NCBI RefSeq assembly: GCF_004366075.1 | Contig: NZ_SODU01000003.1 | Location: forward strand, 186,001-250,000 | Origin: Kribbella pratensis | GTDB lineage: Bacteria; Actinomycetota; Actinomycetes; Propionibacteriales; Kribbellaceae | DNA: 64,000 bases | Direction of reading: 5' to 3' | Shown here: positions 34,603-44,742 of the stretch, piece by piece | How positions within the stretch are numbered: the first letter of the stretch is position 1 | Layout: each line of letters starts with the position of its first letter | Position numbers and translations under genes: made by a program | The notes under the pieces: generated by a model | What the model was told of the DNA's origin: nothing | Seen by the model: only the letters and a program-made list of their open reading frames with translations | The model's database searches: none

Positions 34603-35616
34603 ATGACGGTCACTGAGACCGAGGTTGTTCTGGAGGCCGAGGGCCTCACCAAGCATTTCCCGGTACGGCGCGGACTCCGCGACCTGCTCACCCGCGAGCA
34701 CAAGGCCGTGCACGCGGTGGACGACGTGAAACTCACCCTGCGCCGGGGCCGCGTGACCGCGCTGGTCGGCGAGTCCGGATCGGGCAAGTCCACGGTCGCG
34801 CGACTGCTGGCGCAGTTGTACGGGCGTACTGCGGGTGAGATCCGGCTGCACGGGGAGCCGATCACCGTGCGCGGCGGCCGGAAGTTCCGTGCGTACGCGC
34901 GCCGCGTGCAGATGATCTTCCAGGACCCGTTCGCCTCGCTGAACCCGACGCACACCGTGCGGTACCACCTGACCCGGTCGCTTCGCATTCACGGTCGCGC
35001 GGGCGACCTCGAGGACAATCTGCGCGACCTCCTGGTGCAGGTTCAACTCACTCCCCCGGAGCGGTACCTGGACAAGTTCCCCCACGAGCTGTCCGGCGGT
35101 CAGCGGCAGCGCGTGTCGATCGCCCGCGCGCTCGGCGCGGACCCCGAGGCGCTGCTCGCCGACGAGCCGGTCTCGATGCTGGACGTGTCGATCCGCCTCG
35201 GCGTACTGAACCTGCTGCGGGACCTGAAGGAACGGCTCAACCTCGCCATCCTCTACATCACCCACGACATCGCCTCGGCCCGGTACTTCGCCGACGAGAC
35301 GCTGGTGATGTACGCCGGCGGCATGGTCGAGGGCGGCGACTCCGAGACCGTCACGCAGAACCCCGCGCACCCGTACACCCGGCTGCTGATCGAGAGCGCG
35401 CCGGATCCCGATCGGCTCGGTGAGCTGAGCAAGCCCGAGGACCAGGCCGGTGGCGAACCGCCCAGCCTGATCGCGCCGCCGGGCGGCTGCCGGTTCAATC
35501 CGCGCTGCGTGCACGCGATGCCGAAGTGCTCGACCGATCTTCCGCCTCGCTTCGAGCTCCCTGTTGCAGGCCATTGGGCTGCCTGCTGGCTCTACGAAGA
35601 GGGGGCGGCGCGATGA
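34603..35616 (+). CDS. Opp/Dpp-type ABC transporter ATPase (OppF-like)
   Basis: 337 aa. Walker A GESGSGKST, Q-loop FQDPFASLNPTHTV, signature ELSGGQRQRVSIARAL, Walker B ALLADEPVSMLD, switch His in YITHD, and the C-terminal oligopeptide-type extension with a four-cysteine cluster (CRFNPRCVHAMPKCS...C). It lies between the binding protein and the permeases, and its stop overlaps the permease start (ATGA). The 105-bp gap before it contains two GAGCGCAGC-type motifs and a possible processing site. Confidence 0.92.
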   Translation: MTVTETEVVLEAEGLTKHFPVRRGLRDLLTREHKAVHAVDDVKLTLRRGRVTALVGESGSGKSTVARLLAQLYGRTAGEIRLHGEPITVRGGRKFRAYARRVQMIFQDPFASLNPTHTVRYHLTRSLRIHGRAGDLEDNLRDLLVQVQLTPPERYLDKFPHELSGGQRQRVSIARALGADPEALLADEPVSMLDVSIRLGVLNLLRDLKERLNLAILYITHDIASARYFADETLVMYAGGMVEGGDSETVTQNPAHPYTRLLIESAPDPDRLGELSKPEDQAGGEPPSLIAPPGGCRFNPRCVHAMPKCSTDLPPRFELPVAGHWAACWLYEEGAAR

Positions 35617-36593
35617 AGTTCCTTCTGCAGCGGCTGGCCTTCTACCTCTTCACCGCCTGGGCCGCGCTGACCATCAACTTCTTCATCCCGCGGCTGATCC
35701 CGGGCGACCCGGTGACGTCGCTGATCAACAAGTTCCAGGGCCAGATGAGCACCGACGCGATCAACTCGCTGTACGTGCTGTTCGGCCTGGACAAGAACGC
35801 GTCGATCTGGAGCCAGTACGTCGACTACTGGGGCCAGGTGTTCCACGGCGACCTGGGGCTGTCGTTCACGTTCTTCCCGACGCCGGTGTCGGAGATCCTG
35901 AGGCAGAGCCTGCCGTGGACGATCGCGCTCGTCGGCATCACGACGTTCGCCAGCTTCATGATCGGTACGTCGCTCGGCGTGCTGGCCGGCTGGCGGCGCG
36001 GCTCGATCATGGACGGGCTGTTGCCCGTGACAACGTTCCTGTCGTCGATCCCGTACTTCTGGCTCGGTCTGCTGGCGATCACGCTGCTCGCCGGACCGGA
36101 CAGCTTCTTCCCGTCGTCCGGTGGTTACGAGCCGGGGCTGGTTCCGTCGTGGAACGCCGAGTTCATCGGCAGCGCCGTACAGCACAGTCTGCTGCCCGCC
36201 ATCACGATTCTCATCTCGTCGGTGAGCGGCTGGATCCTCACCATGCGGAACATGATGGTGACGGTGGCCTCCGAGGACTACATCACCGTCGCGCATGCCA
36301 AGGGCCTGCCCGAGCGCCGGGTGATGGTGAGCTACGCGGCCCGGAACGCGCTGCTGCCGAACGTGTCCGGATTCGCGCTGTCGCTCGGCTTCATCGTCGG
36401 CGGCACGCTGCTGGTGGAGATCGTCTTCTCCTACCCGGGCATCGGCTACAACCTGTTCCAGGCTGTCGGCGCGAAGGACTACCCGCTGATGCAGGGCGTC
36501 TTCCTGGTGATCACGCTGTCGGTCCTGGTGGCCAACCTGCTCGCCGACGTCGTGTACCTGCTCCTCGACCCGCGTACCCGGAAGGAGGGCTGA
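35613..36593 (+). CDS. Opp/Dpp-type permease (OppB-like)
   Basis: 326 aa with six membrane helices. The N-terminal FLLQRLAFYLFTAWAALTIN and the EAA loop YITVAHAKGLPERRVMVSYAARNALLP are typical of DppB/OppB. It begins in a 4-bp overlap with the ATPase gene and ends 1 nt before the next permease gene. With its partner it forms the channel for the presumed oligosaccharide. Confidence 0.93.
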   Translation: MKFLLQRLAFYLFTAWAALTINFFIPRLIPGDPVTSLINKFQGQMSTDAINSLYVLFGLDKNASIWSQYVDYWGQVFHGDLGLSFTFFPTPVSEILRQSLPWTIALVGITTFASFMIGTSLGVLAGWRRGSIMDGLLPVTTFLSSIPYFWLGLLAITLLAGPDSFFPSSGGYEPGLVPSWNAEFIGSAVQHSLLPAITILISSVSGWILTMRNMMVTVASEDYITVAHAKGLPERRVMVSYAARNALLPNVSGFALSLGFIVGGTLLVEIVFSYPGIGYNLFQAVGAKDYPLMQGVFLVITLSVLVANLLADVVYLLLDPRTRKEG

Positions 36594-36594
36594 G

Positions 36595-37629
36595 ATGTCC
36601 GCACCAGCCACCACCATCACCGCGGTCACGCCAGATGGGCCGGAGGTCGCGGTTGCCCCGGTCAAGCGCCGACGGCTGCGGTTCGTCGCGAACCCGAAGG
36701 CCGCGACCGGCCTGGCCGTGCTGGCGTTCTTCTGCCTGATCGCGATCATCGGCCCGTGGGTCGCGCCGTACGACCCGTCCGCCCGGAGCAGCGACCTGAT
36801 CCAGGCGCCGTCCGGCAAGCACTGGTTCGGTACGACGCACCTCGGGCAGGACATCTTCAGCCAGGTGCTCGTCGGCACCCGCGGCGTGATGTTCGTCGGC
36901 CTGCTGGCCGGCCTGGTCGCGACCGCGTTGTCGATCCTGATCGGCGTCAGCGCGGGCTTCCTCGGCGGTGCCGCGGACGACAGTCTGTCCGCGCTGTCCA
37001 ACGTTTTCCTGGTGATTCCGGCACTCCCGCTGATCATCATCGTCGCCTCGACGATCCCCTCGGCCGGTGACCTGATGGTTGCCCTGGTCATCGGTTTGAC
37101 CTCGTGGGCGTGGGGTGCGCGGGTGCTCCGGGCGCAAACGTTGTCCTTGCGCCGGCGGGACTACGTCGAGGCCGCGCGGGCGACCGGTGAGAGCACCTGG
37201 CGGATCATCACGTTCGAGATCATGCCGAACCTGACCGCGATCATCGCGTCCGGTTTCGTCGGCACGGTGATCTTCGCGGTGATGTCCGAGATCACGCTGG
37301 CCTTCATCGGGATCTCGACGATCTCCGAGTGGAACTGGGGCACGATCCTGTTCTGGGCGCAGAGCCAGCAGGCACTCGCGCAGGGCGCGTGGTGGTGGTT
37401 CGTCCCGGCCGGTCTGGCCATCGCGGTCCTCGGTACGGCGCTGTCGCTGATCAACTTCGGCATCGACGAGTTCGTCAGCCCGCGGTTGCGGTCGAGCGGT
37501 CACACCCGGGTCAAGACGAAGGACGGGCACTCTGTGCGGATGCGGGTCGGGTTCACGCCCGTCCTGTCGTCGAAGGCCGCGCCGGTGACTCCCGTCGTAC
37601 CCCGTCGTGAAAAGGAGGAGGTCGCGTGA
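36595..37629 (+). CDS. Opp/Dpp-type permease (OppC-like)
   Basis: 344 aa. After a cytoplasmic N-terminus (1-35) there are six helices with the DppC hallmark HWFGTTHLGQDIFSQVLVGT and the EAA loop YVEAARATGESTWRIITFEIMP. A C-terminal tail of about 45 residues is longer than usual and basic. The stop overlaps the second ATPase start (GTGA), so translation is coupled. Confidence 0.92.
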   Translation: MSAPATTITAVTPDGPEVAVAPVKRRRLRFVANPKAATGLAVLAFFCLIAIIGPWVAPYDPSARSSDLIQAPSGKHWFGTTHLGQDIFSQVLVGTRGVMFVGLLAGLVATALSILIGVSAGFLGGAADDSLSALSNVFLVIPALPLIIIVASTIPSAGDLMVALVIGLTSWAWGARVLRAQTLSLRRRDYVEAARATGESTWRIITFEIMPNLTAIIASGFVGTVIFAVMSEITLAFIGISTISEWNWGTILFWAQSQQALAQGAWWWFVPAGLAIAVLGTALSLINFGIDEFVSPRLRSSGHTRVKTKDGHSVRMRVGFTPVLSSKAAPVTPVVPRREKEEVA

Positions 37630-38624
37630 AGGCGCCGGTGCTCGAGATCAAGAACTTTCACGTCGACTACGGCTTGGGGGAGCAGGCGGTGCAGGCGGTG
37701 CGGGACGTCACGCTCACGTTGCACCGCGGCGAGGTGCTCGGGCTGGCGGGTGAGAGCGGCAGCGGGAAGTCGACGCTGGCGTACGGCGTGACGCGGCTGC
37801 TGCCCCCGCCCGGGGTGATCAGCGGCGGGTCGGTCGTCTACCACCCTGCTTCGGGCGATCCGTACGACGTGATGACGCTGACCGATACGGAACTGCGGAA
37901 ATTCCGGTGGGCCGAGACGTCGATCGTGTTCCAGGGGGCGATGAACTCGCTGAACCCGGTGCACAAGGTCTCGACCCAGATGCTCGACGTGATCAAGGCG
38001 CACGAGCCGCACCTGTCGCCGCAGGCCCGGATCGCCCGGGCTCAGGAAATGCTGAAACTCGTCGGGATTTCCGCGGACCGGATGGATGCGTACCCCCACC
38101 AGTTGTCCGGCGGGATGCGGCAGCGGGTGATGATCGGGATGGCGCTCGTCCTCGAGCCGCAGGTCGTGATCATGGACGAGCCGACGACCGCGCTGGACGT
38201 GGTGATGCAGCGGCAGATCCTCGCGCAACTGGTCGAGCTGCGCGAGCGGCTCGGGTTCTCGGTGCTGTTCATCACCCACGACCTGTCGTTGCTGGTCGAG
38301 TTCTCGGACCGGATCGCGATCATGTACGGCGGCCGCATCGTCGAGGAAGCCCGCTCCGCGGATCTGTACAAGGACTCCCTGCATCCTTACAGCGAAGGTC
38401 TGCTCAAGTCCTTCCCCGCACTCCGCGGCGAACGGCGCGAACTGGCCGGAATCCCCGGCTCCCCACCGGACCTGCGCGGCATGCCGTCCGGCTGCTCGTT
38501 CCATCCCCGATGCCCACAAGCCTTCGACCGTTGCGCTGCCGAGATCCCGCTGCTCGAGATCCCGTCGGCCCGCAACGATCCCAACCGTTCCGTCGCGTGC
38601 TGGCTCCCTGGCCGCACCGCCTAG
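37626..38624 (+). CDS. Opp/Dpp-type ABC transporter ATPase (OppD-like)
   Basis: 332 aa. Walker A GESGSGKST, Q-loop FQGAMNSLNPVHKV, signature QLSGGMRQRVMIGMAL, Walker B VVIMDEPTTALD, switch His FITHD, and a C-terminal CSFHPRCPQAFDRC...C cluster. It completes an importer with two distinct ATPases, in the order binding protein, F-type ATPase, B and C permeases, D-type ATPase, as in oligosaccharide rather than peptide loci where the ATPases are usually adjacent. Confidence 0.93.
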   Translation: MKAPVLEIKNFHVDYGLGEQAVQAVRDVTLTLHRGEVLGLAGESGSGKSTLAYGVTRLLPPPGVISGGSVVYHPASGDPYDVMTLTDTELRKFRWAETSIVFQGAMNSLNPVHKVSTQMLDVIKAHEPHLSPQARIARAQEMLKLVGISADRMDAYPHQLSGGMRQRVMIGMALVLEPQVVIMDEPTTALDVVMQRQILAQLVELRERLGFSVLFITHDLSLLVEFSDRIAIMYGGRIVEEARSADLYKDSLHPYSEGLLKSFPALRGERRELAGIPGSPPDLRGMPSGCSFHPRCPQAFDRCAAEIPLLEIPSARNDPNRSVACWLPGRTA

Positions 38625-38634
38625 AAGGGCAACT

Positions 38635-38714
38635 ATGAACGAGCGAAGCGAGTTCATCATCAAGCACAGCGCATCTCGTGTCTCATCCGCGCCCGGAGCG
38701 AAGCGAGGACGTGG

Positions 38715-38718
<4 letters not shown>
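38635..38718 (+). CDS. Small reading frame coupled to the GH1 gene
   Basis: A 27-codon frame (MNERSEFIIKHSASRVSSAP...) starts at ATG 38635, has GAAGGG upstream, and ends in a 4-bp ATGA overlap with the GH1 start. It contains both copies of the 12-bp word GAGCGAAGCGAG (38641-38652 and 38696-38707). It could be a translational-coupling leader or chance reading of an intergenic repeat. No conserved product is recognised. Confidence 0.35.
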
Positions 38719-40112
<1,394 letters not shown>

Positions 40113-40117
40113 GACGC

Positions 40118-40194
40118 CCAGGCCATCACAATCGTCCCGTTGCCCGCCCGTCAGGCGGGCACCACCTGCACAGCCGACGATTGTGATGGCCTGG
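40118..40194. terminator. Nested double hairpin between convergent genes
   Basis: A perfect 19-bp outer stem (40118-40136 with 40176-40194; arm CCAGGCCATCACAATCGTC) encloses a second perfect 7-bp hairpin (GCCCGCC 40142-40148, GGCGGGC 40154-40160). It lies 6 nt after the GH1 stop and 34 nt before the end of the ANTAR gene. Bidirectional termination is likely; the size is exceptional. Confidence 0.75.
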
Positions 40195-40227
40195 AGATCC
40201 GCTTGGCGTGCGGCCATTGCCTCGGGC

Positions 40228-40902
40228 TCAGCCGCTGGTGGTGGCCTCGACGATCTGTTCGGCGACTACCCGGAGCTTCGTGTTGCCGTCCTGGGAGAGT
40301 CTGGTGAGGAAGGCGAAAGCGCGGTCGTCGGTGAGCTTGTATCGCTCCATGACGACCCCCACCGCCTTGCCGATGAGCCCGCGTGTGCGCACGGCCTCTT
40401 GCAGGTTGTGGATCTCCCGGGCGTACTCGATCGCCATCGCGGCCTGGTGCTGGAACAGCACGCCCAGCGCGCCGAAGTCACCGAACGCACCGGGCCGGCG
40501 GGCATAGAGATTCAGCGCACCCCGCGACTTCGGAGCGTCGAAGAGCCGGATGCCGGCCTGGGCCTCGATACCGGCGGCGACGGCTGTCGCGGCGTACCGC
40601 GGGAAGCGTGGATCGCCGTCCAGGTTCGGCGAGATGACGTGGACGGAATCGGCCGCGGCGTCGTAGCAAGGTCCTTCCCGCAACTCGTACTGGGCCGCGT
40701 CGACCCCCCAGAGCAACTCATCGGTCGGCGCGACCGTTTCCAGACGGCCGTCGAAGTGCAGAATCGTGATGCTGGCGAAGTCCACCTCCGGCAGCACCTC
40801 GACCGCGGCCGCCGTAATCCGCCCGAGAGTATGGTCGAGGTCACCGGGCGTGAGCACCTTCGACAGACGTTCTGCCTGCTCCAGCAGCAGTTGCGTATCC
40901 AT
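40228..40902 (-). CDS. GAF-ANTAR RNA-binding antiterminator
   Basis: 224 aa. A GAF sensor domain (about 20-150, with REGPCYDAA typical of actinobacterial GAF-ANTAR proteins) precedes an ANTAR domain (about 160-215; LQEAVRTRGLIGKAVGVVMERY, AFAFLTRLSQDGNTKLRVVAEQIV). ANTAR proteins bind dual-hexaloop RNA to prevent termination. Targets are unknown. No kinase is adjacent. It stands between two plus-strand glycosidase genes on the opposite strand. Confidence 0.9.
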   Translation of the reverse strand: MDTQLLLEQAERLSKVLTPGDLDHTLGRITAAAVEVLPEVDFASITILHFDGRLETVAPTDELLWGVDAAQYELREGPCYDAAADSVHVISPNLDGDPRFPRYAATAVAAGIEAQAGIRLFDAPKSRGALNLYARRPGAFGDFGALGVLFQHQAAMAIEYAREIHNLQEAVRTRGLIGKAVGVVMERYKLTDDRAFAFLTRLSQDGNTKLRVVAEQIVEATTSG

Positions 40903-40987
40903 TGCCGCCCGGTACCCGTTTCAAGCCCCACCGACGCCGACGTACACAACGTGGCCGTCCGGTCGCGATGTGACGCAGAATCGTCGG

Positions 40988-42574
40988 ATGAACCTTCCTC
41001 TGATCCCGGCACCGGCGACCGCGTCCGCCTTCGATGAAACGTTTGTCCTGACGTCAGCCTCGGGTGTCGTCCACTCATCTGAGCTCGCCGGTCCCGTCGC
41101 TCGCTTCCTCGAGGACGTGCAGCTCGATGCCGGCCTCACGCTGACTGGCGACTCGGGTATCCACGTCGACCTCGGGAGCGTCGCCGGCGTACCACCGGCC
41201 GCTGGTCTGCGAGCCGACGGTGCGGCCCTGGACGAGCGCCACGGCGTGGAGGTCACGCCCGAGGGCGTCCGGGTGTGGGGTCCGACGCCGGAGGCGGTGT
41301 ACCGAGGCCTCACCTCGCTCCGGCAACTCATCTCCGCGCAAATTCAGGAGGGTACGGCCGTGCTGCCGGCTGGTCGGATCGTCGACGGGCCGCGGTTCGC
41401 GTGGCGGGGGTTGTCACTCGATGTAGTGCGGACGTTTCACGCGCCGGACGAGGTACGGCGGGTCATCGACATGCTCGCGTTGTACAAGCTCAACGTGCTG
41501 CACCTTCATCTCACGGACGATCAGGGCTGGCGGGTCGAGGTACCGTCGCGGCCGGCGTTGACCGAGGTGGGTGCGACCGGGGCGATCGGTGATCGTCCCG
41601 GTGGGTACTACACGCAGGCGGAGCTGGCGGAGCTGGTCGCGTATGCGGCGGACCGCTACGTGACCGTCGTACCGGAGATCGACATGCCTGGGCACACAGC
41701 GGCCGTGTTCAAGGCGTACCCGGAGCTCGGGCCCGCGGAGCCTCAGACGATCGACGTCGGGAACGGCGACAAGCTTCACCTCGGCACGCTGGATCCGGGA
41801 CGGGACGAGACCTGGGCGTTCGTCGAGGACGTGCTGGATGCGGTCATCCCGCAGTTCCCGCGAAGTGCGTACGTTCACATCGGCGGTGACGAGACCTGGG
41901 GTATGGCCGACGAGGACCACGCGGCGTTCGTCGAGAAGGCGGCTGCGCTCGTCCGGGAGCGCGGGAAGAAGGTCGTCGGCTGGCAGGAGATCGCCCGCGC
42001 GAAGCTCGGATCCGAGGATGTCGTGCAGTACTGGCTGGACCTCGACATCGACAAGATGGGCGAGAACCCCGACGCGCCGACACCGCCCGAGGAACTGCTG
42101 CCGGTGCTGGTCGAGGCGCTGCGGAAAGCGAAGTACGACGCCCCGAAGGCGCTCGAGCAGGGCGCGAAGCTGATCGTCTCACCGGTGACCTGGCTGTACT
42201 TCGACCGCCCGCACGCCGACACGTCCGCGGACCCATCGCAAGAGCAGGCGCGAGAGCGTCTGGGCCTGCAGTTCTACGGCGCGGCGTCCATTGAACACGG
42301 CATCTCGTGGGACCCCGTCGACACCTTGCCCGGTATCGACAGCACCGATCAGATCGCCGGCGTCGAGGCCGCCATCTGGTGCGAGACCATCACCAGCTCA
42401 GAGGATCTGGAGCTGCTGCTCCTCCCCCGCATCCCCGGTCTGGCGGAGAAGGCCTGGTCTCACCAGACCGCCACCAACTGGCCGGAGTACGCCCTCCGCC
42501 TGGGCCAGCAGTCCCCTACCTGGCGCAACCGCCGGTGGACCTGGTTGCGTTCAACCGAGGTGCCCTGGACCTGA
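40988..42574 (+). CDS. Cytoplasmic GH20 beta-N-acetylhexosaminidase
   Basis: 528 aa. An N-terminal alpha/beta domain (1-135) is followed by the GH20 barrel (137-480) with WRGLSLDVVRTFHAPDEV, HLHLTDDQGWR, PEIDMPGHT and the catalytic D301-E302 pair in HIGGDETWG. No signal peptide is present, so it should process chitooligosaccharides already inside the cell, upstream of NagB-type metabolism. No Shine-Dalgarno precedes ATG 40988, which may be leaderless. The window does not show a dedicated N-acetylglucosamine importer next to it. Confidence 0.92.
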   Translation: MNLPLIPAPATASAFDETFVLTSASGVVHSSELAGPVARFLEDVQLDAGLTLTGDSGIHVDLGSVAGVPPAAGLRADGAALDERHGVEVTPEGVRVWGPTPEAVYRGLTSLRQLISAQIQEGTAVLPAGRIVDGPRFAWRGLSLDVVRTFHAPDEVRRVIDMLALYKLNVLHLHLTDDQGWRVEVPSRPALTEVGATGAIGDRPGGYYTQAELAELVAYAADRYVTVVPEIDMPGHTAAVFKAYPELGPAEPQTIDVGNGDKLHLGTLDPGRDETWAFVEDVLDAVIPQFPRSAYVHIGGDETWGMADEDHAAFVEKAAALVRERGKKVVGWQEIARAKLGSEDVVQYWLDLDIDKMGENPDAPTPPEELLPVLVEALRKAKYDAPKALEQGAKLIVSPVTWLYFDRPHADTSADPSQEQARERLGLQFYGAASIEHGISWDPVDTLPGIDSTDQIAGVEAAIWCETITSSEDLELLLLPRIPGLAEKAWSHQTATNWPEYALRLGQQSPTWRNRRWTWLRSTEVPWT

Positions 42575-42583
42575 CCGCACCTT

Positions 42584-42617
42584 GAGCACCCCCAACCATT
42601 CTTGGTTGGGGGTGCTC
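42584..42617. terminator. Bidirectional terminator hairpin
   Basis: A perfect 15-bp stem (GAGCACCCCCAACCA, 42584-42598; complement 42603-42617) with a TTCT loop, 10 nt after the GH20 stop and 10 nt before the convergent GH27 gene end. Confidence 0.9.
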
Positions 42618-42626
42618 GAAGGGCTG

Positions 42627-44708
42627 TCAGCAGGTTGCGGTGGGCGCTGCCCAGTCGGCGCGGTCGTTGTAGCCGCCGTCGCCGGCGTCGCCGACGAGCA
42701 GGTCGAGGACCCGTACGCCGGTCAGGTCGACGTCGAACTGCTTCGGGGTGAAGCGGTCGACGGTGCCGCTGTCGAACAGGACCTTGCCGTCCCCGGCGAC
42801 CTGGAACGTCGACGTACCACCGTCCGGACCGACGTTACTGACCACATCATCGATGCCCACGGTGCCGGTCAGCCGCGAGCACGACTTGCCGAGGTAGTAC
42901 CGGATCAGGGACGGGGACGCGACACCGATGCCGGTGGAGTACGTCGTACCGGTGAGCTTGATCGGGTTGCCGCCGCCGACGCTCTCGTCGATCGTCGGCG
43001 ACATCCAGCCGCTGGTCGCGGTGATCCACTGGTGATGTGACAACGGCACGGTCCCACTCGGTGGCGCGGGTGCGACGACCACCGGAGACAGCACGGTCGT
43101 CTGCCGCTGCTCGCCGTACAGCAGCGTCCGGTACGTCGTGGTGGCCGTGAGGCTCGCTGTTCCGGGTGGCGCCGTGGGCGGGAGCGTCACAGTGAATGCG
43201 AACGTCGCCTGCTTCCCGCCCTCGATCAGGTCAGGCGCCTTGGACAACGGCGTCGCGGTCCATCCGGTGCCACCGGCAACCTTCACCGTCGGCGCGAACA
43301 CAGGCACTGAACTATCGTTGCGCACGACAACCTGCACCGTCAGCTCGTCCCCACCGGCCACCACCGGCGCCGTACCTTCGGGCTGGGCGTCCGTTCCGAC
43401 CTTCGTCACCTGCGGGATCCCCGCTGTCACATGCGGAATCCCCGGAACGCCACGGGCGGGTTCGACGCGGAACAACGCCGTACCGTGGGCGGGCACCGCT
43501 GCGCTGATCACGCCGGCGCTCTCGGTCACCTTGTTCGTCCACGCGTTCTTCAGCGTGAACCGCGACCCGCTCAGACCGACCGCGGTGGCCGTCGTCGTCA
43601 GGGTCTTCGCACTGTCACCCCGGTTGAGCAGTACGACGGCGCGGCTGCCGTCGGCGAGCCGCTTGACCCACGTCTCCGTCGTACCGGCCGCACCGACCCG
43701 GACAGCCTGTACGGCGGCTTTGTCCTGGTTGATCGCGAGTACGTCGGGATCGGTCAGCATCCCGATCGTCGTTGCGCTGAGCTTGCGGACGTCGCTGCCG
43801 ATGACCAGCGGCGCGGCGGCCACCGCCCACAGCGTGAGCTGTGTACGGAACTCCTCGTCGCTCATCCCGAGCTCCGGTGCCAGGTAGTCCGGGTCACTGA
43901 ACGCACCCGGCTTCACGACCTCCGGGTGCCGCGCGTTCGCGTCGTAGTTCCGCAGTACGTCCTTGAACTTGATGTCGCCCTGGAACCCGACGTCGGTGTA
44001 CGTACGCCACGACTGCGCGATCCCCGGCGCGTACGACCACGAGTTGATCGACTGCTGGGACTCCGGGTAGTTGCCCCAGTCCGGCGACGTCACCGGGTTG
44101 CACAGGTTGAAGATCATCGGCCGGTGGCTGGCGTTGTTGCGCAGCGCCTGGGCGAACTCGGTGTAGACCGTCTTCGGGTCCAGGTTCGCCGCGATCCCGC
44201 ACAGGTAGTCGACCTTGACGGCGTCGAACCCCCACGCGGCGAACTGATCTGCGTCGCGCTGGTAGTACCCACCGCTGCCGAGGCCGCACTTGCCCGGGAT
44301 GTACGGACCGGCGTCGGTGTAGATGCCCGCCTTCAGGCCCTTGCCGTGGATGTAGTCGACCAGCGGCTTCAGCCCGTTCGGGAACTTGGCCGGGTTGGGC
44401 ACCAGGTCGCCGGCGTCGCTGCGGGACTGATCGGCCTGCCAGCCGCCGTCCAGCCAGACGATGTCGTAGCCGGCCTTCGCGAGGCCGCGGCTCACCAGGG
44501 AGTCCGCGACCGACTTGATCGTGTCCTCGGTGAAGTCGCCACCGAGTCCGTAGTACGTGTTCCAGCCCTGGTACGGCGTCGGGCTGAGGACCGGAGCTGT
44601 GGCCTGAGCCGCCACAGCTCCGGTCGTGGTGGTCACGCCGGCTATCAGAGCCGCCGCGATCAACCCACCTAGAAGTCGCGTGAGAACCCCACCAGAAGGT
44701 CTTTTCAT
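42627..44708 (-). CDS. Secreted GH27 alpha-galactosidase with NEW3 and NPCBM domains
   Basis: 693 aa. A signal peptide (1-34) is followed by a GH27 barrel (42-320; PYQGWNTYYGLGG, YDIVWLDGGW and nucleophile D167 in KVDYLC) and its C-terminal beta domain. A NEW3/alpha-galactosidase-associated beta sandwich (about 470-560) and an NPCBM galactose-type binding domain (about 565-693) follow. The enzyme removes terminal alpha-galactose from galactomannan or oligosaccharides outside the cell. ATG 44708 lies 35 bp downstream of the disrupted GH36 gene, so it probably closes the alpha-galactoside operon. Confidence 0.9.
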   Translation of the reverse strand: MKRPSGGVLTRLLGGLIAAALIAGVTTTTGAVAAQATAPVLSPTPYQGWNTYYGLGGDFTEDTIKSVADSLVSRGLAKAGYDIVWLDGGWQADQSRSDAGDLVPNPAKFPNGLKPLVDYIHGKGLKAGIYTDAGPYIPGKCGLGSGGYYQRDADQFAAWGFDAVKVDYLCGIAANLDPKTVYTEFAQALRNNASHRPMIFNLCNPVTSPDWGNYPESQQSINSWSYAPGIAQSWRTYTDVGFQGDIKFKDVLRNYDANARHPEVVKPGAFSDPDYLAPELGMSDEEFRTQLTLWAVAAAPLVIGSDVRKLSATTIGMLTDPDVLAINQDKAAVQAVRVGAAGTTETWVKRLADGSRAVVLLNRGDSAKTLTTTATAVGLSGSRFTLKNAWTNKVTESAGVISAAVPAHGTALFRVEPARGVPGIPHVTAGIPQVTKVGTDAQPEGTAPVVAGGDELTVQVVVRNDSSVPVFAPTVKVAGGTGWTATPLSKAPDLIEGGKQATFAFTVTLPPTAPPGTASLTATTTYRTLLYGEQRQTTVLSPVVVAPAPPSGTVPLSHHQWITATSGWMSPTIDESVGGGNPIKLTGTTYSTGIGVASPSLIRYYLGKSCSRLTGTVGIDDVVSNVGPDGGTSTFQVAGDGKVLFDSGTVDRFTPKQFDVDLTGVRVLDLLVGDAGDGGYNDRADWAAPTATC

Positions 44709-44742
44709 GTTTTTCTTCCCTTGCTGCCGTTTGAGCGGACGG

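Noticed and set aside
38641..38707. A transposon end marked by GAGCGAAGCGAG
   Set aside because: The word is a common intergenic motif in actinobacteria, is directly repeated and not inverted, and no transposase is linked.
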